Source: Narthecium ossifragum (taxonomy: Eukaryota; Streptophyta; Magnoliopsida; Dioscoreales; Nartheciaceae). From it: a stretch of 64,000 bases of DNA. The notes under the pieces were generated by a model. It was given only the letters and a program-made list of their open reading frames with translations. It did not search any database and was not told the origin of the DNA. The stretch lies in NCBI GenBank assembly GCA_963920575.1, contig OY986975.1:762650-826649 (forward strand), in the 5' to 3' direction. The position numbers and the translations under genes were made by a program. Below are positions 11,379 through 22,948 of this stretch, in pieces; the stretch's first letter is position 1; the number at the start of each line of letters is the position of its first letter.

Positions 11379-12210
11379 GGGTAGTTTTAAATGCACCATG
11401 AAAATGTATAAGCACACTACAATTCATTATAAATGCCTAAATTGCCCTTATACATTGTAGTGGTGATGGTAGGGGTGTTGGGCACCGGCGGCAGGGTGGG
11501 CGCGGCGGTCGACGAGGCAGAGCGGGAGGAGGGAGAGAGAGAGAGAGGCCGAGCGAGTGGAGATGGGAGGCGGCGATGGGGATCGAACATCAGAGGCTTC
11601 GGAGGAGCAACAGTTGTGGTTAGAGATCTACACATACGAAGTGCCTTGCCCTGGCACATCTACATGATGAACTGGAGTGTGCCCCGAGACAAGAGGTAGA
11701 CAAGAGGTACTGCCTTGCCATCGCCAGCCTCCTCGAGTGGTACCCTAATCGGGTCGAGATCGTCCATCTCGATGACTCCACCGGCGAGATCCGTTCCGAC
11801 CCTGTTCATACTTGGACCGCGATTGTCTCCGTCCCGACCTCCTCGCTACCTTTGCCGATTTCCTTCGCATCTAGCGTATCTTTGACGACCATGTCGAGCT
11901 TCGATCGACTGGAGCGAGGCCGAGCCCTAAGTTCTACGGGCCCCTCACTTCCTTCAACTGGAGCGAGGTTGAGCCCTGCCGCATCGGCAACTCTCCATCA
12001 ACACGACTTGCAGAATTTGGGACGTAAATCGCAAGGCCGTGGACACCCAGCTCATCACACCGCCGGAGATGACTCCCAAGCCCTTATCTGGGATCTCTCC
12101 GCCGTTGGCCAACACCACCACCATCACCGCTACAATGTATAAGGGCAATTTAGGCATTTTCAATGAAATGTGATCATTTATACATTTTCATGGTGTATTT
12201 AAAACTACCC
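11379..12210. mobile_element. 832-bp long-TIR transposon with captured GC-rich, gene-like interior (Pack-type)
   Basis: The left arm (11379 to about 11481) starts GGGTAGTTTTAAATGCACCA. It is an imperfect inverted repeat of the right arm (about 12105-12210), which ends in the complement of the same sequence. Arms of about 100 bp with no transposase suggest a Mutator-like (Pack-MULE) element. No target-site duplication is evident, so the superfamily is uncertain. The interior is GC-rich, unlike the flanks. At about 11705-11930 it holds an open frame that reads like a real protein fragment ([13 protein letters not shown], then [16 protein letters not shown]). I do not recognise its parent gene. 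Confidence 0.75.
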
Positions 12211-12369
12211 TATAATCCAACGTTCTTAGGGGTTCTTTGATATTATCATAAATATAGGGGGTTTGTGATACCAGGTGTCTTTTGAGAGGGTTTTATGTAA
12301 TTAACCCAAAAGAAAGGTTAAGGTCAGCAAGGCGGCAAAAAAGTTAGAAATTTCTTTGAATTAAATGGA
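12211..12369 (+). promoter_or_regulatory. Short 5' flank of the PPR gene
   Basis: Only about 160 bp separates the transposon's right end from the PPR start codon, so the element sits in or beside the promoter. No clear TATA box is seen. Confidence 0.4.
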
Positions 12370-12373
12370 ATGA
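12365..12373 (+). promoter_or_regulatory. Minimal upstream ORF overlapping the PPR start
   Basis: ATGGAATGA encodes Met-Glu-stop, and its stop codon overlaps the main ATG at 12370 in the form ATGA. If the transcript begins upstream, ribosomes would have to leaky-scan or re-initiate. The overlap is seen directly; a regulatory role is inference. Confidence 0.5.
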
Positions 12374-14352
12374 GGAGGACCTCATCGCCATCATCTCTCC
12401 TCCTCCTCATCAAAGCCTTCTCCTCCACCGCCGTGGCCGTGGCCACCAACACCGCGCCGTCTCCGGCGAACCTGTCCGCCCACTTCAACCGGCTCGTCGA
12501 CCGGACCTCCGTCTCCTCATGGAACTCCGCAATCGGCGACCTTGCGCGCTCCGGCGACGATGTCGAGGCCCTCCGCGCCTTCTCCTCGATGCGGCGGCTC
12601 CGGCTGAAGCCCGACCGCTCCACGTTCCCCTGCGCTCTCAAGTCGTGCGGCTCCCTCGGCGATCTCCGCGTCGGCCGCCAGCTCCACCTTCAGGCGTACC
12701 TCCTCAGCCTCCACCGCGACCTCTTCGTCGCCTCCTCCCTCGTCGACATGTACTCCAAGTGCCGCGAGCTAGAAGACGCACGGAGAGCTTTCGGCGACGC
12801 CACCGTCAGGAACGCCGTCGTCTGGACTTCCATGATCGCCGGGCTCGTATGGAACGACGCCGCGAGAGAAGCCATTCAAGTCTTCAAGCAGTTCATGATG
12901 GAGGATGGATTTGCGAGCCTGGACTCGGTCGCGGCGGTCGCCGTGTTGTCAGCCTGCTCGCGGGTCTCCGAGAAGAGTGTCGCCGGAGGAGTTCATGGGC
13001 TGGTGCTAAAGACCGGCCTCGACGCGGAGACCGGCGTGGGGAACACTCTGATGGATGCCTATGCGAAGTGCGGGGATTTGGCGGTGAGTCGGAAGGTGTT
13101 TGACGGAATGGCCGACAAGGATGTGGTGTCGTGGAACTCCATGATCGCAGAGTACGCGCAGCATGGGCTCTCAGCGGAGGCATTGCAGGTGTACGCGGAG
13201 ATTGTGAGGGACGGCGGCGTGAGGCATAATGCGGTGATGCTGTCGGCGGTGCTGCTGGCTTGCGCGCACGCCGGCGCTCTCCTTACCGGAAAGCGCATCC
13301 ATACTCAGGTGGTCAGGATGGGCTTGGAGGGCAATGTCTATGTCGGCACGTCGGTGGTCGACATGTACTGCAAGTGTGGGAGGGTTGAGATGGCGAGGAA
13401 ATCCTTCAACCGGATGGACGAGAAGAACATCAAGTCATGGTCTGCGTTGGTCGCGGGCTATGGCATGCACGGCCGTGGCCGAGAAGCCCTGCAGGTGTTC
13501 GAAGAGATGACGGCGTCGGATGTGAATCCAAACTACATTACCTTCATCTCGGTCCTTGCTGCCTGCAGCCATGCTGGCCTGTTAGAAGAAGGCCGGCATT
13601 GGTTCGCCGCCATGAAGAACGAGTTCAAGATTGACCCCGGGGTGGAGCACTACGGCTGCATGGTGGATCTTCTCGGCCGAGCGGGGTGCCTTTCCGAAGC
13701 CTACGACCTGATCAAAGACATGAAGATCAGGCCTGATTTTGTTGTATGGGGAGCTCTTCTCAGCGCGTGCCGGATCCATAAGAACGTCGAGCTAGGAGAA
13801 ATCTCCGCGAAGAAGCTGTTTGAACTCGATCCGAAGAACTGTGGGTACTATGTTTTGCTATCAAACATCTATGCTGATGCCGGAAGGTGGCGGGATGCGG
13901 AAAAGATGAGAGTTTTGATCAAGAAGAGAGGAATGATTAAGCCACCAGGGTACAGTCTAGTTGAGCTCAAAGGAAGGATTCATGCATTCTTAGTTGGTGA
14001 CAAGAAACACCCTATGCATGAAGAGATCTACAAGTATTTGGATGAGCTGAGTGTTAGGATGCAGGAAGCTGGCTATGTCCCGGACACTGGTTCGGTTCTT
14101 CATGATGTCGGCGAGGAAGAGAAGGAGACTGTCCTCCGTGTTCACAGCGAGAAGCTGGCCGTCGCGTTTGCCATCATCAGCACGGCCCCGGGGACGACGA
14201 TCCAGGTGATCAAGAACCTCAGGGTGTGTGGCGACTGCCATAAGGCGATCAAGCTGATCGCCAAGCTTGTCGGACGAGAGATCATCGTCAGGGACTCTCA
14301 CAGGTTTCATCACTTCAGGGATGGCTCATGCTCTTGTGGTGATTATTGGTAA
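12370..14352 (+). CDS. MEF14: DYW-class pentatricopeptide repeat RNA editing factor (MEF14-like), mitochondrial
   Basis: Single exon, 660 aa, GC-rich. Residues 1-32 look like a mitochondrial presequence (Arg, Ser, Leu, Ala, few acids). PLS-type PPR repeats run from about 45 to 470 ([66 protein letters not shown]). E and E+ motifs follow to about 565, then a full DYW domain with HSEKLA (zinc ligand and catalytic Glu), CGDCH (zinc Cys pair) and the terminal [12 protein letters not shown] domains are cytidine deaminases that edit C to U in organelle RNA. The sequence agrees along its length with Arabidopsis At3g26782 (MEF14, reported to be needed for a matR editing site), as far as I can recall. 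The same phosphatase-like gene lies upstream in both genomes. The editing target here is inferred, not shown. Confidence 0.9.
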   Translation: MRRTSSPSSLLLLIKAFSSTAVAVATNTAPSPANLSAHFNRLVDRTSVSSWNSAIGDLARSGDDVEALRAFSSMRRLRLKPDRSTFPCALKSCGSLGDLRVGRQLHLQAYLLSLHRDLFVASSLVDMYSKCRELEDARRAFGDATVRNAVVWTSMIAGLVWNDAAREAIQVFKQFMMEDGFASLDSVAAVAVLSACSRVSEKSVAGGVHGLVLKTGLDAETGVGNTLMDAYAKCGDLAVSRKVFDGMADKDVVSWNSMIAEYAQHGLSAEALQVYAEIVRDGGVRHNAVMLSAVLLACAHAGALLTGKRIHTQVVRMGLEGNVYVGTSVVDMYCKCGRVEMARKSFNRMDEKNIKSWSALVAGYGMHGRGREALQVFEEMTASDVNPNYITFISVLAACSHAGLLEEGRHWFAAMKNEFKIDPGVEHYGCMVDLLGRAGCLSEAYDLIKDMKIRPDFVVWGALLSACRIHKNVELGEISAKKLFELDPKNCGYYVLLSNIYADAGRWRDAEKMRVLIKKRGMIKPPGYSLVELKGRIHAFLVGDKKHPMHEEIYKYLDELSVRMQEAGYVPDTGSVLHDVGEEEKETVLRVHSEKLAVAFAIISTAPGTTIQVIKNLRVCGDCHKAIKLIAKLVGREIIVRDSHRFHHFRDGSCSCGDYW

Positions 14353-15426
14353 AAATGCATGAAATGCAAAGAAGCCGAAATTAATTTGCAGCTGTGATTG
14401 TCAGAGAATTTCTTGTGTGCTGAAGAACATTCTTCTTTCAGCAGTCCCTACTGTAATTTGTAGTTTTTACTCCATAATAACTTATGCATGGATCCTGAAA
14501 GATAGATCTGAAGTTTTGCCATGGCTGTATGGAAGGAATCAGTTGGTGGGATGTCACATCCAATAGCTCTTCTTAGACAAGATATCACATGAATTGAATC
14601 CACTAATTCAACAGCTTGCCTAACTCTTCATGTCCAGAAGAATTTGAGATCAAAGCTACAATGCTGGAATGGTTTCAATCCATGACACCCATCCATGGTT
14701 GCAATTGTTAATTTCAAATACAATGTGATCATAAGATTCATAACAAGACCAAACTTTACACTACAACTAATTCCAAATGAACAAAAAAACAGAGTCACAT
14801 TTCATACATTGTACCAGTAACCCAAAGTTATGAGGGGACTGATGAAAGTATTTAAAAAGAGATCTGATACAAAAGCCTCTGAAAATATGACAAGAAGACT
14901 TCACTATGATTATAATTTCTTTATCGACAAACTTCTTTTCCCACATCAATATTTTGGCCCATAACGTCAAAAATCAGCAAACAAGGACTATAAAGCAAAA
15001 GAGCATGCAATAATTGGCCATGCCCATGATGCTTAACTCTTGTTTCAAACATGAGGCACAACAGGGAGGAGCCAGAATTAGGAAAGGAGTCAGAAGCTGT
15101 AAGAAACTGGGAATCACCTTTAACCGACCATCAATCATCGTCATCGAACAACCTAGACTATCCCAAAAGTTCATCAAATGTCTTCGATGTGTTGTTCATG
15201 ACTCAGCAACATCTTACCACAGAAGCACAACAGGGAGGAGCCCACATCACAAGTGGCCAACAGGACCTACAAAGGAAGGGTGGCTTTAATTATGGTCATC
15301 CACCTCCATTGAGCTGGACTTTTGGGGCCTCTTCTTTTCACAAAAGCAAGATGAAAGGATTCTGAAAGGATGGATTAAAAGGGCCTGAAGCAAAGAGATT
15401 GAGCTACTGCTTTCAACGATAGAGCG
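14353..15426. other. PPR 3' flank and leader of the small Cys-rich ORF
   Basis: Probable PPR 3' untranslated sequence is followed by low-complexity spacer. The word acaacagggaggagcc occurs twice (about 15058 and 15227). Open frames at 15014-15365 are short and unrecognised, and could be leader sequence of the downstream small gene. Confidence 0.35.
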
Positions 15427-15522
15427 ATGAAGTTCTTGTTTCAGTGCCCATGCTGCTCGTGCTTCTGCTTCCTGAAGTCCAAGAAGAGCAAGTCCAAGGA
15501 GAAGGAAAACAAAGGAGACTGA
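15427..15522 (+). CDS. Small Cys-rich, Lys-tailed peptide (31 aa), hypothetical
   Basis: ATG at 15427, TGA at 15520-15522. The first half is hydrophobic and cysteine-rich (MKFLFQCPCCSCFCF), with five cysteines in nine residues. The second half is Lys/Ser/Glu-rich (LKSKKSKSKEKENKGD). Such short plant proteins with a CCSCFCF-like head and a basic tail exist as conserved unknowns, but I cannot name a family with certainty. Downstream sequence has an AATAAA at about 15639, consistent with a transcript that converges on the Pkr1-like gene ending at 15681. It could be membrane-associated through Cys acylation; that is inference only. It is far too short for normal ORF cut-offs. Confidence 0.45.
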   Translation: MKFLFQCPCCSCFCFLKSKKSKSKEKENKGD

Positions 15523-15680
15523 AAGCTACGAGTCCTTGCATCTGTTAAGAGTGAGCGTGATGTATGTAAGAGGTTTTTTCTTGCCCCATTGAACTCTCTT
15601 GGAAATCAATTGTCAGTCATCTCTAAACTTAAGTGAAATAAAATGGCTTCAGGCTTTGCCTCAAACACGATGCTCACTTG

Positions 15681-17863
15681 TTAATCCTTCTTGTCTATAT
15701 CAATGTTGTCCTTTTGTGCAATACCCATCTCCACCATCTGTTGTTCAACAGTTACCAGACCTGTCTGCGTGAGGAAGCTGTAAAAATTTCAATGCGGGAT
15801 TAGAAACCTCGAAAGAAACTCCAGATGCTGGGCTGTAATGTAACAACTGAAACAAAAGATTGACCAGTTATGAAACTCACATAGTTTATAGAGTTGGGCT
15901 AGACACTACCCGAAATATCTTTGGTGAAAAATTTGAGACCCTTTTACCAGTGAATTTTCATGAAGATGTGTGAATTCAAGATATGTATAGTATAGAAAAT
16001 CTTCTATTTTGAAACAGTTATCTAAAAAGTTGTTTGACACATCTCGAGACACGTTCACGGTAAAAGAAAGTGTTGAATCTTCCACCAAAGATTTAAAGGG
16101 CAATGTCTAATCCAACTCTAGTTTATATAGCAGAAAAACAGATTTCAGGTTTTGAGCACACAGTGAATATGGCATGATGTATATCTAGCATACAATGTAG
16201 CCCAATCAAATAGTTTCTAGGTCAAGGAAACTTGGAATATGCAAGCGAAGTATAGTGACTGAGTAGATCAAAAGATTATCCTTTCCAGAAATTTCCTTAT
16301 CCAAAATGCATCTAAAGCACAATTAACCTCTCTCTAACCGAATCAGGCAGGATATATGAAAGATACAGATAAATGCATAGAGTCATATTAATCTATTCTG
16401 AATATTTATCCATCTTTTCGCACCAATTTGGAAAACCAATTGGGATGTTGCTCCCAAGAAAAGAAAGAATCGGCGGTATTTCTGATGGATATCTCCTAAC
16501 TAAGGTGTAAGAACTTTATGTTATGAAGTTCCAGCCCAAACTTTATTGACATGTGTGGCATGTAACTCCTACAGTGCACCTACAAAGCAGAACTTTAGTG
16601 ATACATCAAAGCAAAATGAGTATGTAAATATCTTGATTAATAGAGGCGATATTGCCATGGACGGTATTGAAAGAATAGGCTAGGTTAGGAGAGCAAACAA
16701 TAATAAACATCTAGCTCCTATTGAAGCAAATGTAAACTAAACCAATGCAGGTAATCAGATGATTTGCAAACCTTTCTTCAGCAATTGCAATCACAGCAAA
16801 CTGAATAGAGGAAGATTTTCTGCAATCAAAATATTTTTTTCATTCTGTTTTGTATGACTTTTAGGCACAAGGTGCTATTGCTGAATATCATTGACTTGCT
16901 TGCACAACTTCTTGTTTCTAAGGATTTAAGGGAACAAATGTAACTCTTCTGCTGTAAACCATATGCTAGCTGATGGAGTTCCATTCTGCAGACTACATCC
17001 AAGTAAAGATTCCAGGTTGGACTCAGCACAGTTCCTTGTTTAATCAAGAACTTACAAGGATCTGCTTAAGGCCATAATCAAAAAATGTTTTCGTCCCGAG
17101 GGCACCAGCTCTGAATCAATATAGCAGCTTTAAGCATAGGAATGCCCTCATTCTTTATCCGAAAGATAAATTTCATTCCATGAAATTTCTGAACTCAAGA
17201 TAATTTCTCCCTAAAAAGTTTAATGTCGAAAGTCAGAGGACAAGCATTGGCTGATTTCTTGCAGCTCAGTCAGCCAAAGATGAAACTCATTTGTCCGATA
17301 ATCTACCTTTTGAATCAGTAATATATGCTCCATTTGTTCCCATAGGTGATACACTTCGATGGCTTTCAGGGACAAGGATTGTATCATCAACACCTCTCAA
17401 ATTCACTCTAACAATCACGAATCGGTCAACATCGTCCAATTCTTAAGCTTGGCACAAGCTATATATAGAACTGCGAAACTTAAACATTGATACATCCCTA
17501 AGCAAGTAGAGAAGCACAGATCATTTACCCATTAAGGAGCACGAAGAGCACAGCCCCAATGAAGACAAGCAACACAACGTGGCCGGCGATGACGAAGTCA
17601 CTCGATGAGAACGCCAGCCCTAGCATCGCCGTGAGACAGACACCCAGCAATAAAAATGTAATCTTTAGCACATTCCAAGTAGGAGCCTAAAAATTCAACA
17701 ATAGGATACATAAGATTCCACCCCAAAAAAGCCAACAAAAACCAAAAAAAGACCAATTGAATATGAAATCAGAAGTGATAACACCCACGTTAACTCCGGA
17801 AGCCAAGGCCCCCAGCATCACAGCGTCTGCAGATGACACTTTGCTCGAGCTCGAGGCCTCCAT
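15681..17863 (-). CDS. Small two-helix ER membrane protein, probable Pkr1-type V-ATPase assembly factor, three exons
   Basis: Read as complement(join(15681..15777, 17529..17686, 17789..17863)), 109 aa. Donors are AAC|GTGGGT and GG|GTAAAT; acceptors are TTTTTAG and TTTACAG; phases join cleanly. The N-terminus is MEASSSSKVSSADAVMLGAL, followed by ASGVNAPTWNVLKITF, two hydrophobic segments (about 30-48 and 55-77), then FLTQTGLVTVEQQMVEMG and an acidic/lysine tail. The 'PG..P' plus two-helix layout resembles yeast/plant Pkr1, an ER protein aiding V-ATPase assembly. That family call is from memory and tentative, but the gene model is strong. Intron 2 is 1,751 bp and has no recognised contents. It is head-to-head with URI at 423-bp spacing. 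Confidence 0.72.
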
Positions 17864-18286
17864 CTTAGATCCTTCCAACAAGAGCTGAGAAGCCCACTTC
17901 TTGAGATGGAGATGGAGATGGAGAGATTAAAACCCTAGAATTGGGAACAGAGGAGAGAATAGGAGGAGGAATAGCTAATTGGATCCATGGTATCCGGGTT
18001 GGGTCCAATATGAATCCGAACCGGATCCGATAATAGTTCGGGCAATGCATGGGCATCCATAGTCCGAAATCCACTACCATAAATTTTCATGGATTTTAAT
18101 TTTAATTTTTTTCTCTAGCTGATGGCATATAGCTTGGTTTTTAATTTTAATAATTTTATTATGAAATTGTTAAAAAATTTCTTAAATTCTATTTGGTGAA
18201 TATCCCGATAGCCCGATAACCCGACCCGAATTCCAACCTTATTAACAGCTCCGGATACTATCGTAGCGGGTCTCCAAACTACATCC
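17864..18286. promoter_or_regulatory. Divergent promoter between the Pkr1-like gene and URI
   Basis: The two start codons face away from each other across 423 bp. The stretch contains CCGGATCC/CCCGACCCG-type words at both ends (about 17995-18040 and 18200-18235), with an AT-rich middle. It could hold a small decayed inverted-repeat insertion. A shared regulatory region is inferred from spacing only. Confidence 0.5.
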
Positions 18287-21200
18287 ATGGCTGCCGGCGG
18301 TGAGCCCAAGGGAACGGTGACCGCCCTCGGCTCTCTCTTTCCGGCGGAGGAGGCCCGAAAGGCGGTGGACCGCGTCCATGGCGCCATCGCCGACCGCCGC
18401 CGGGAGCTGGACCGGTTCCTCGCCTTCTCGGCCGATAACGCCAATCTCGTTAACCTCGTCCAACGCCTCCCCGAGGAGCTCTCCCACGACATTATGGTAG
18501 TTCTAAGATACCATCATTACTTAGCTTATAGGTGTTCTCTAAAGCAGTAAAGCCAGCGTTTTTCGTTGATTTTTAATGTGGTTTTGTTCCGTTGTAGGTT
18601 CCGTTCGGCAGCGCCGCGTTCTTCCCAGGAACATTGAGACACACCAATGAGTTTTTGGTACTTCTACTGCTCTTATTTTTTTCTGGTTTTGTGGATACTC
18701 AGTATTAAAGTTCTATGGTACATTTTTGTATATTGGAGAACCGTTTGAACCCAGCGATTTCCTTTTGCACATTTTGTTCAAGTACCTTAAGCTCAACTAT
18801 ATGTGGTGAACTGCAGGCATTGGTCCTTTCTCTTGTTCTTCGAGTATTCGGGTATTCCTTAGTTAATTTTCCTGCAGGTACATTACTCTTGGAGAATGAT
18901 TGAGGCCAACAATTTATTTTTTGCTTGTTTTGTAGCATTAGCTTAAAGTCATGTTATGGTTAGCTTGAGAAACCTACCTAGGTTCTGATGCTGATGGACA
19001 AAATTTTAGTGGTTCGATTGTTGTTTTCAACTAAAGAGGTTTTAGTGATTTGCTTGGAATTTTGAGACCAAGTGTTCAATTAGCTTTAATTGTTGAAGTA
19101 ATTAGTAGGGTTCTTCAGCAAATTAATTTTCACTTATGCAGTTTTAGTATAGATTTAGCACACTTAGTCCAAGCCCATTCGTCTAGTTTCGTGCAGAAAG
19201 CTATTTGTGGAGTTTTCCATGGCTTATTAATTTGGAAGGTATGCCATGTGGTTAGATGTTTTTAAGTCAAGGATTTTGGTTTGTCTTGTCTCTTATTATT
19301 CCACTCAGTGTACTTACTACTCTACATTACCCATATTGTTTTCTTCAATGATGGATTTAGTTCGCCTGCATGGCTCATGTTTTGACCATTGAATGTATAT
19401 CCGCCATTTAAATAGGCTTTGGTTGGGCCAACTCATTCATCCAATTTCATAGTTCATTGCCACTCTATTGGATTCCTTATTTTAAATAGCGTCATCTATT
19501 GGAATTCGTTGTGCCATTGTAGGTCCTCTTGGGGGAGGGGTACTATGCGGAGAGAACGTCTAAGCAAACAGTTGAGATTCTACAGCGCAGGGGAAAGAGT
19601 TTGGAGGCCCAGGGGGATTCATTGAAGGCTACAGTGTTAGACCTTGAAACAGAGGCCAAGTTCTTTGATTCCACAGCTTTGGAGGCTGCTGTAAGTACCA
19701 TGAGTTATCCGTTATTAAGTAAGGAACTTGGGCCTTCAACATTGTCTTGCTACCATCAAGAAAAAGAAATCCTCTCTTTACTGGTTTTGAGAACTGAGTT
19801 TCATTCATCTGTGCTTGCACATTTCTTCCATATTAGCTACAAGGGCAACATTGATTGAAATGGGTGATAAATGAATTTATGTACTGAAAGATTTCAGTTT
19901 GGATATGAACAATGAGATTTTTGAGTGAACACCCTTATGGTTTCTTGTAAGTCATAAAATGTAGTAGGATGGCTGGTATCGCGGGAAGGAAAAATTTGGA
20001 TCATCTATCCACATAGAGATACCCTTAGTTCTAGAGCAGTTCCGCCTCGTGCTAAGCTCAAGTAATCAACTACACATTTTAGATCGAAGCTATACATTCT
20101 CTGTAGTTTCCTATTTCAGGTGTTGTCATCTTCTCATGTTTTTCAGATGCCAATAACTTCTTTTTTTAAAAAATTTAACAGCAAGGTATTGTGGAGATAA
20201 GGGAAGATTTTGTCGAAAAGGAGAGCATCAACAAATCGGAATCAGGTCATTGTTGCGACCCTTGCAATGCCCATCTGTGTTTCTTCTCTTACAGGCACCA
20301 TCTATCTTATTTAGTTTTAGTTTGGAAGAGCCTTTTTAAACATGCCAACATCGTAATTCCAAGATTGTATTGTTGATGGTTTAGTTTCTAGCATACCATG
20401 GATCATTGTTTTGAGCCATTGAACACACTAATCTATCTAGATTATAGTTATCCTTTAGGTTTATTATTGTGTTCATTTTTATAATACTTGCATAAAGCAC
20501 ATTTCTCAACAAGCTATATTATTGAATTGAATATTGATGATGACTCCCGGGAGTGCTAGTAACTGGTAAAACTGGGGAACTTCCTTTCTTGTATGATTCC
20601 TGTAGAATATGTGCTTCATGATAACCAGAATGTCAATAAAAGTGGCATAGTTTGTAAACATTTAACAGGAGCAGTGAAGATGTTTAATTGGATGTTGAAG
20701 GGTATAAATGGCAACTTTGAGCTAAAGTATGCTCAAAAACAGTTTCATTCTTGCTCTTTGTCCAGTAAGAACACAGGATTTGGCATGAATTCTCTTATCA
20801 TACTTTTCCATTTAGGCGTACAAAAGAGAATAGAGGAAAACTTATGACGTATGTTAGCACTCAATTCAGCACATTCTGGCTTAAATACCAATACTAGCAT
20901 CATTATATGTAATTCGTAAAGATATTTTGTTTGCATATTCCGTACTTTGAATGTGCCCAGGTTTAGAAGAGCTTCTTTGTACAAAAATTTTTAGGTGCGT
21001 CAGAATCAAATTTTCTGGGCACTTCAAAAGCAGAGGATACAAAAATGTCTGCTATGGATGAAGAATATGCTCGGGTAATGGCAAGGCTAGATGAACTTGA
21101 AAAACAAGAACTTGCAGAGGAAGAAGCATCCAGCGATCATGAAGAATTAGATGAAGTTGAAGACGAAGAACTTGCAGAAGAAGCATCCAGTGATCACGAA

Positions 21201-21896
21201 GAATTAGATGAGGTCGAAGAGGAAGAACTTGCCAGTGGGGTCTCTGGAAGTGGTAATCATGAGGATAATGCAGCTGGTTTTGATTTCAACATGACTCAGC
21301 AGAAGTCCGATGGTCACCTTACTGAAGCTTTTGAGGTAATACTTGAATCAGAGTGCCAGTGATATTTGTTTGTTGATACATTATTGTGTTGCAACTTGCA
21401 ACTAACTGAAATTCTGGAATTCTGAGATAGAAGCACAAGTTTGAGGATTCAGTGCTTGTGCCAGGTTTCGCGACTAATCAGATCCTGTTTTGCAGGACTT
21501 TTCAGAAAACATAGGAAAGCAAACTTCTGTGCTGTCCACCAGTGGCCGCAGGGCATGTTTCTTGTTCCTCATATACCTTTAAATCACACCGAATACAATG
21601 TTGTAGCTCTTCTGATGAAATTAGTGATTTGTGGATTTTCATTTACAGGCCTTTACAGGCTCAATTGTTGAACATTGCCGTGGTCTCCCACCAATCAATT
21701 CGACAAAAAGTTCTTTAGACGAGGTATTTTCGGTCTAATTCAGCATGTACCCTGAGAATTCCTGATGTTGTTGCATTTTAATGCCCATCATCGTGTATGG
21801 TACCCTTTAAAATGCTAATGAATTTCTTTGCAGGCCTCTGGATCGAATCCTGCAAAGCCAGTATCCAGATTCAAGATGCAGAGAGGTGGCCGCTGA
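18287..21896 (+). CDS. URI1: Unconventional prefoldin RPB5 interactor (URI) homologue, eight exons
   Basis: Read as join(18287..18496, 18598..18657, 19523..19690, 20182..20245, 20995..21335, 21496..21552, 21649..21723, 21834..21896), 345 aa. Residues 1-150 form a prefoldin alpha-type coiled-coil/beta-hairpin unit, with the diagnostic VPFGSAAFFPGTLRHTNEF and VLLGEGYYAERTSKQTVEIL. A Glu-rich linker (about 190-260) holds a 20-residue duplication, EASSDHEELDEVE. The C-terminus has AFTGSIVEH and ends SRFKMQRGGR, as in URI proteins. URI works in the R2TP/prefoldin-like complex that helps assemble RNA polymerases. All splice sites are GT-AG except intron 6, which appears to start GC (21553). A GT alternative three bases further in (GCAT|GTTTCT) would need the second acceptor at 21658 and would alter the conserved AFTG motif. 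Confidence 0.88.
21109..21230 (+). repeat. Tandem duplication of about 60 bp in the URI acidic linker
   Basis: The block starting cttgcagagg (21111) recurs at 21171 in frame and duplicates EELAEEASSDHEELDEVE. One copy has an extra Glu codon. Confidence 0.85.
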
Positions 21897-22948
21897 TACT
21901 GGACAAATATCTTTAGTGATCCAGTTCGATGGATTTCCTCCATCCAGCTCGGTGTAGATTAAAAATACTGGCAGTGCATCGGTCCATTAGTCGTCTTCAA
22001 GTGTCGAAGAGAGCAAGCTCTAAACTTGAAATCTCGAAAAGAAAGGAACGTTCGATTATGTAAATCATCTTTTTCTTCTGGTTCCCAATCCTGTGAATGA
22101 TCTTAGTTGTAGATTAAGAAAGTCAAATTTTAGAAAAGTCTTGTCACCTCTTTCTTATGTGACGAGAAAGGTTGAAGGGAATTCACCATTCTACTTTTTG
22201 GATAGAAATTTATATAACGGTAAAATTAGAAAGTTGGAATTTTGAGTGAAGTTTGGCGTGCACTTTTTTCATGCGATTTTCTGGTGCACCAAACACTAAA
22301 AAATAGGAGAGTTTCTCCTAAAGATCTAATTAAAAACCCACTTTGTTGAAAGATTGTGGACAGTATATAGGAGTTTTATCAATGTAATATGCTGCAAGAT
22401 TGGCTTGATTTCAATCTGTCATTTGGTTAGATTCTTCGCTTCCATGCATCTGGAATTGCTCTTGATTGCTCTAAGGTTTTAGTGAGCATCTCACAGTTTG
22501 TTCTCGGGAGAACTGATGTGTCAGATCAGTGTCTTTCATTCGATTTTCTACTATGAAATCGACGAACAAGAGATATCTGAAAGCTTCGGCGGAAACTCTA
22601 ATGGCAATTTACCCTGGACATTCTCATGAGAAAGTAGCCAACACATCTGTAATTCGGAATGACAAATTGCAAATAAACTGCAAAGCTCAACGAATCCTCA
22701 GCAATTTGACCTGATAGCTGATAAGAAACTTATTTAGTTGGTTCTTCTTGCGTAAGCAAGATGATAAATTCTTGACATAGGGCTTGCAAATGACCAAATT
22801 TACCAAAAATTTTAATGTCACGCATTCAGTACTTCAAAATTTTTCAAGCTGCAAACAAATGCAGGACCTGAAGCAACACTACAATCATGGTGCATTCCCC
22901 ACAACAATAATCCCTAGAATTTCACTCTCTCATTCCTCGAATCTCTCT
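21897..22948. other. Convergent 3' region between URI and ACP; no gene
   Basis: URI 3' untranslated sequence on the left and ACP 3' untranslated sequence on the right. The short open frames present (22529-22714, 22784-23116) have no recognisable product. Confidence 0.5.

Noticed and set aside
12324..13779. Several long frames on both strands within the PPR gene
   Set aside because: Shadows caused by high GC3; only the 660-aa frame has PPR and DYW motifs.
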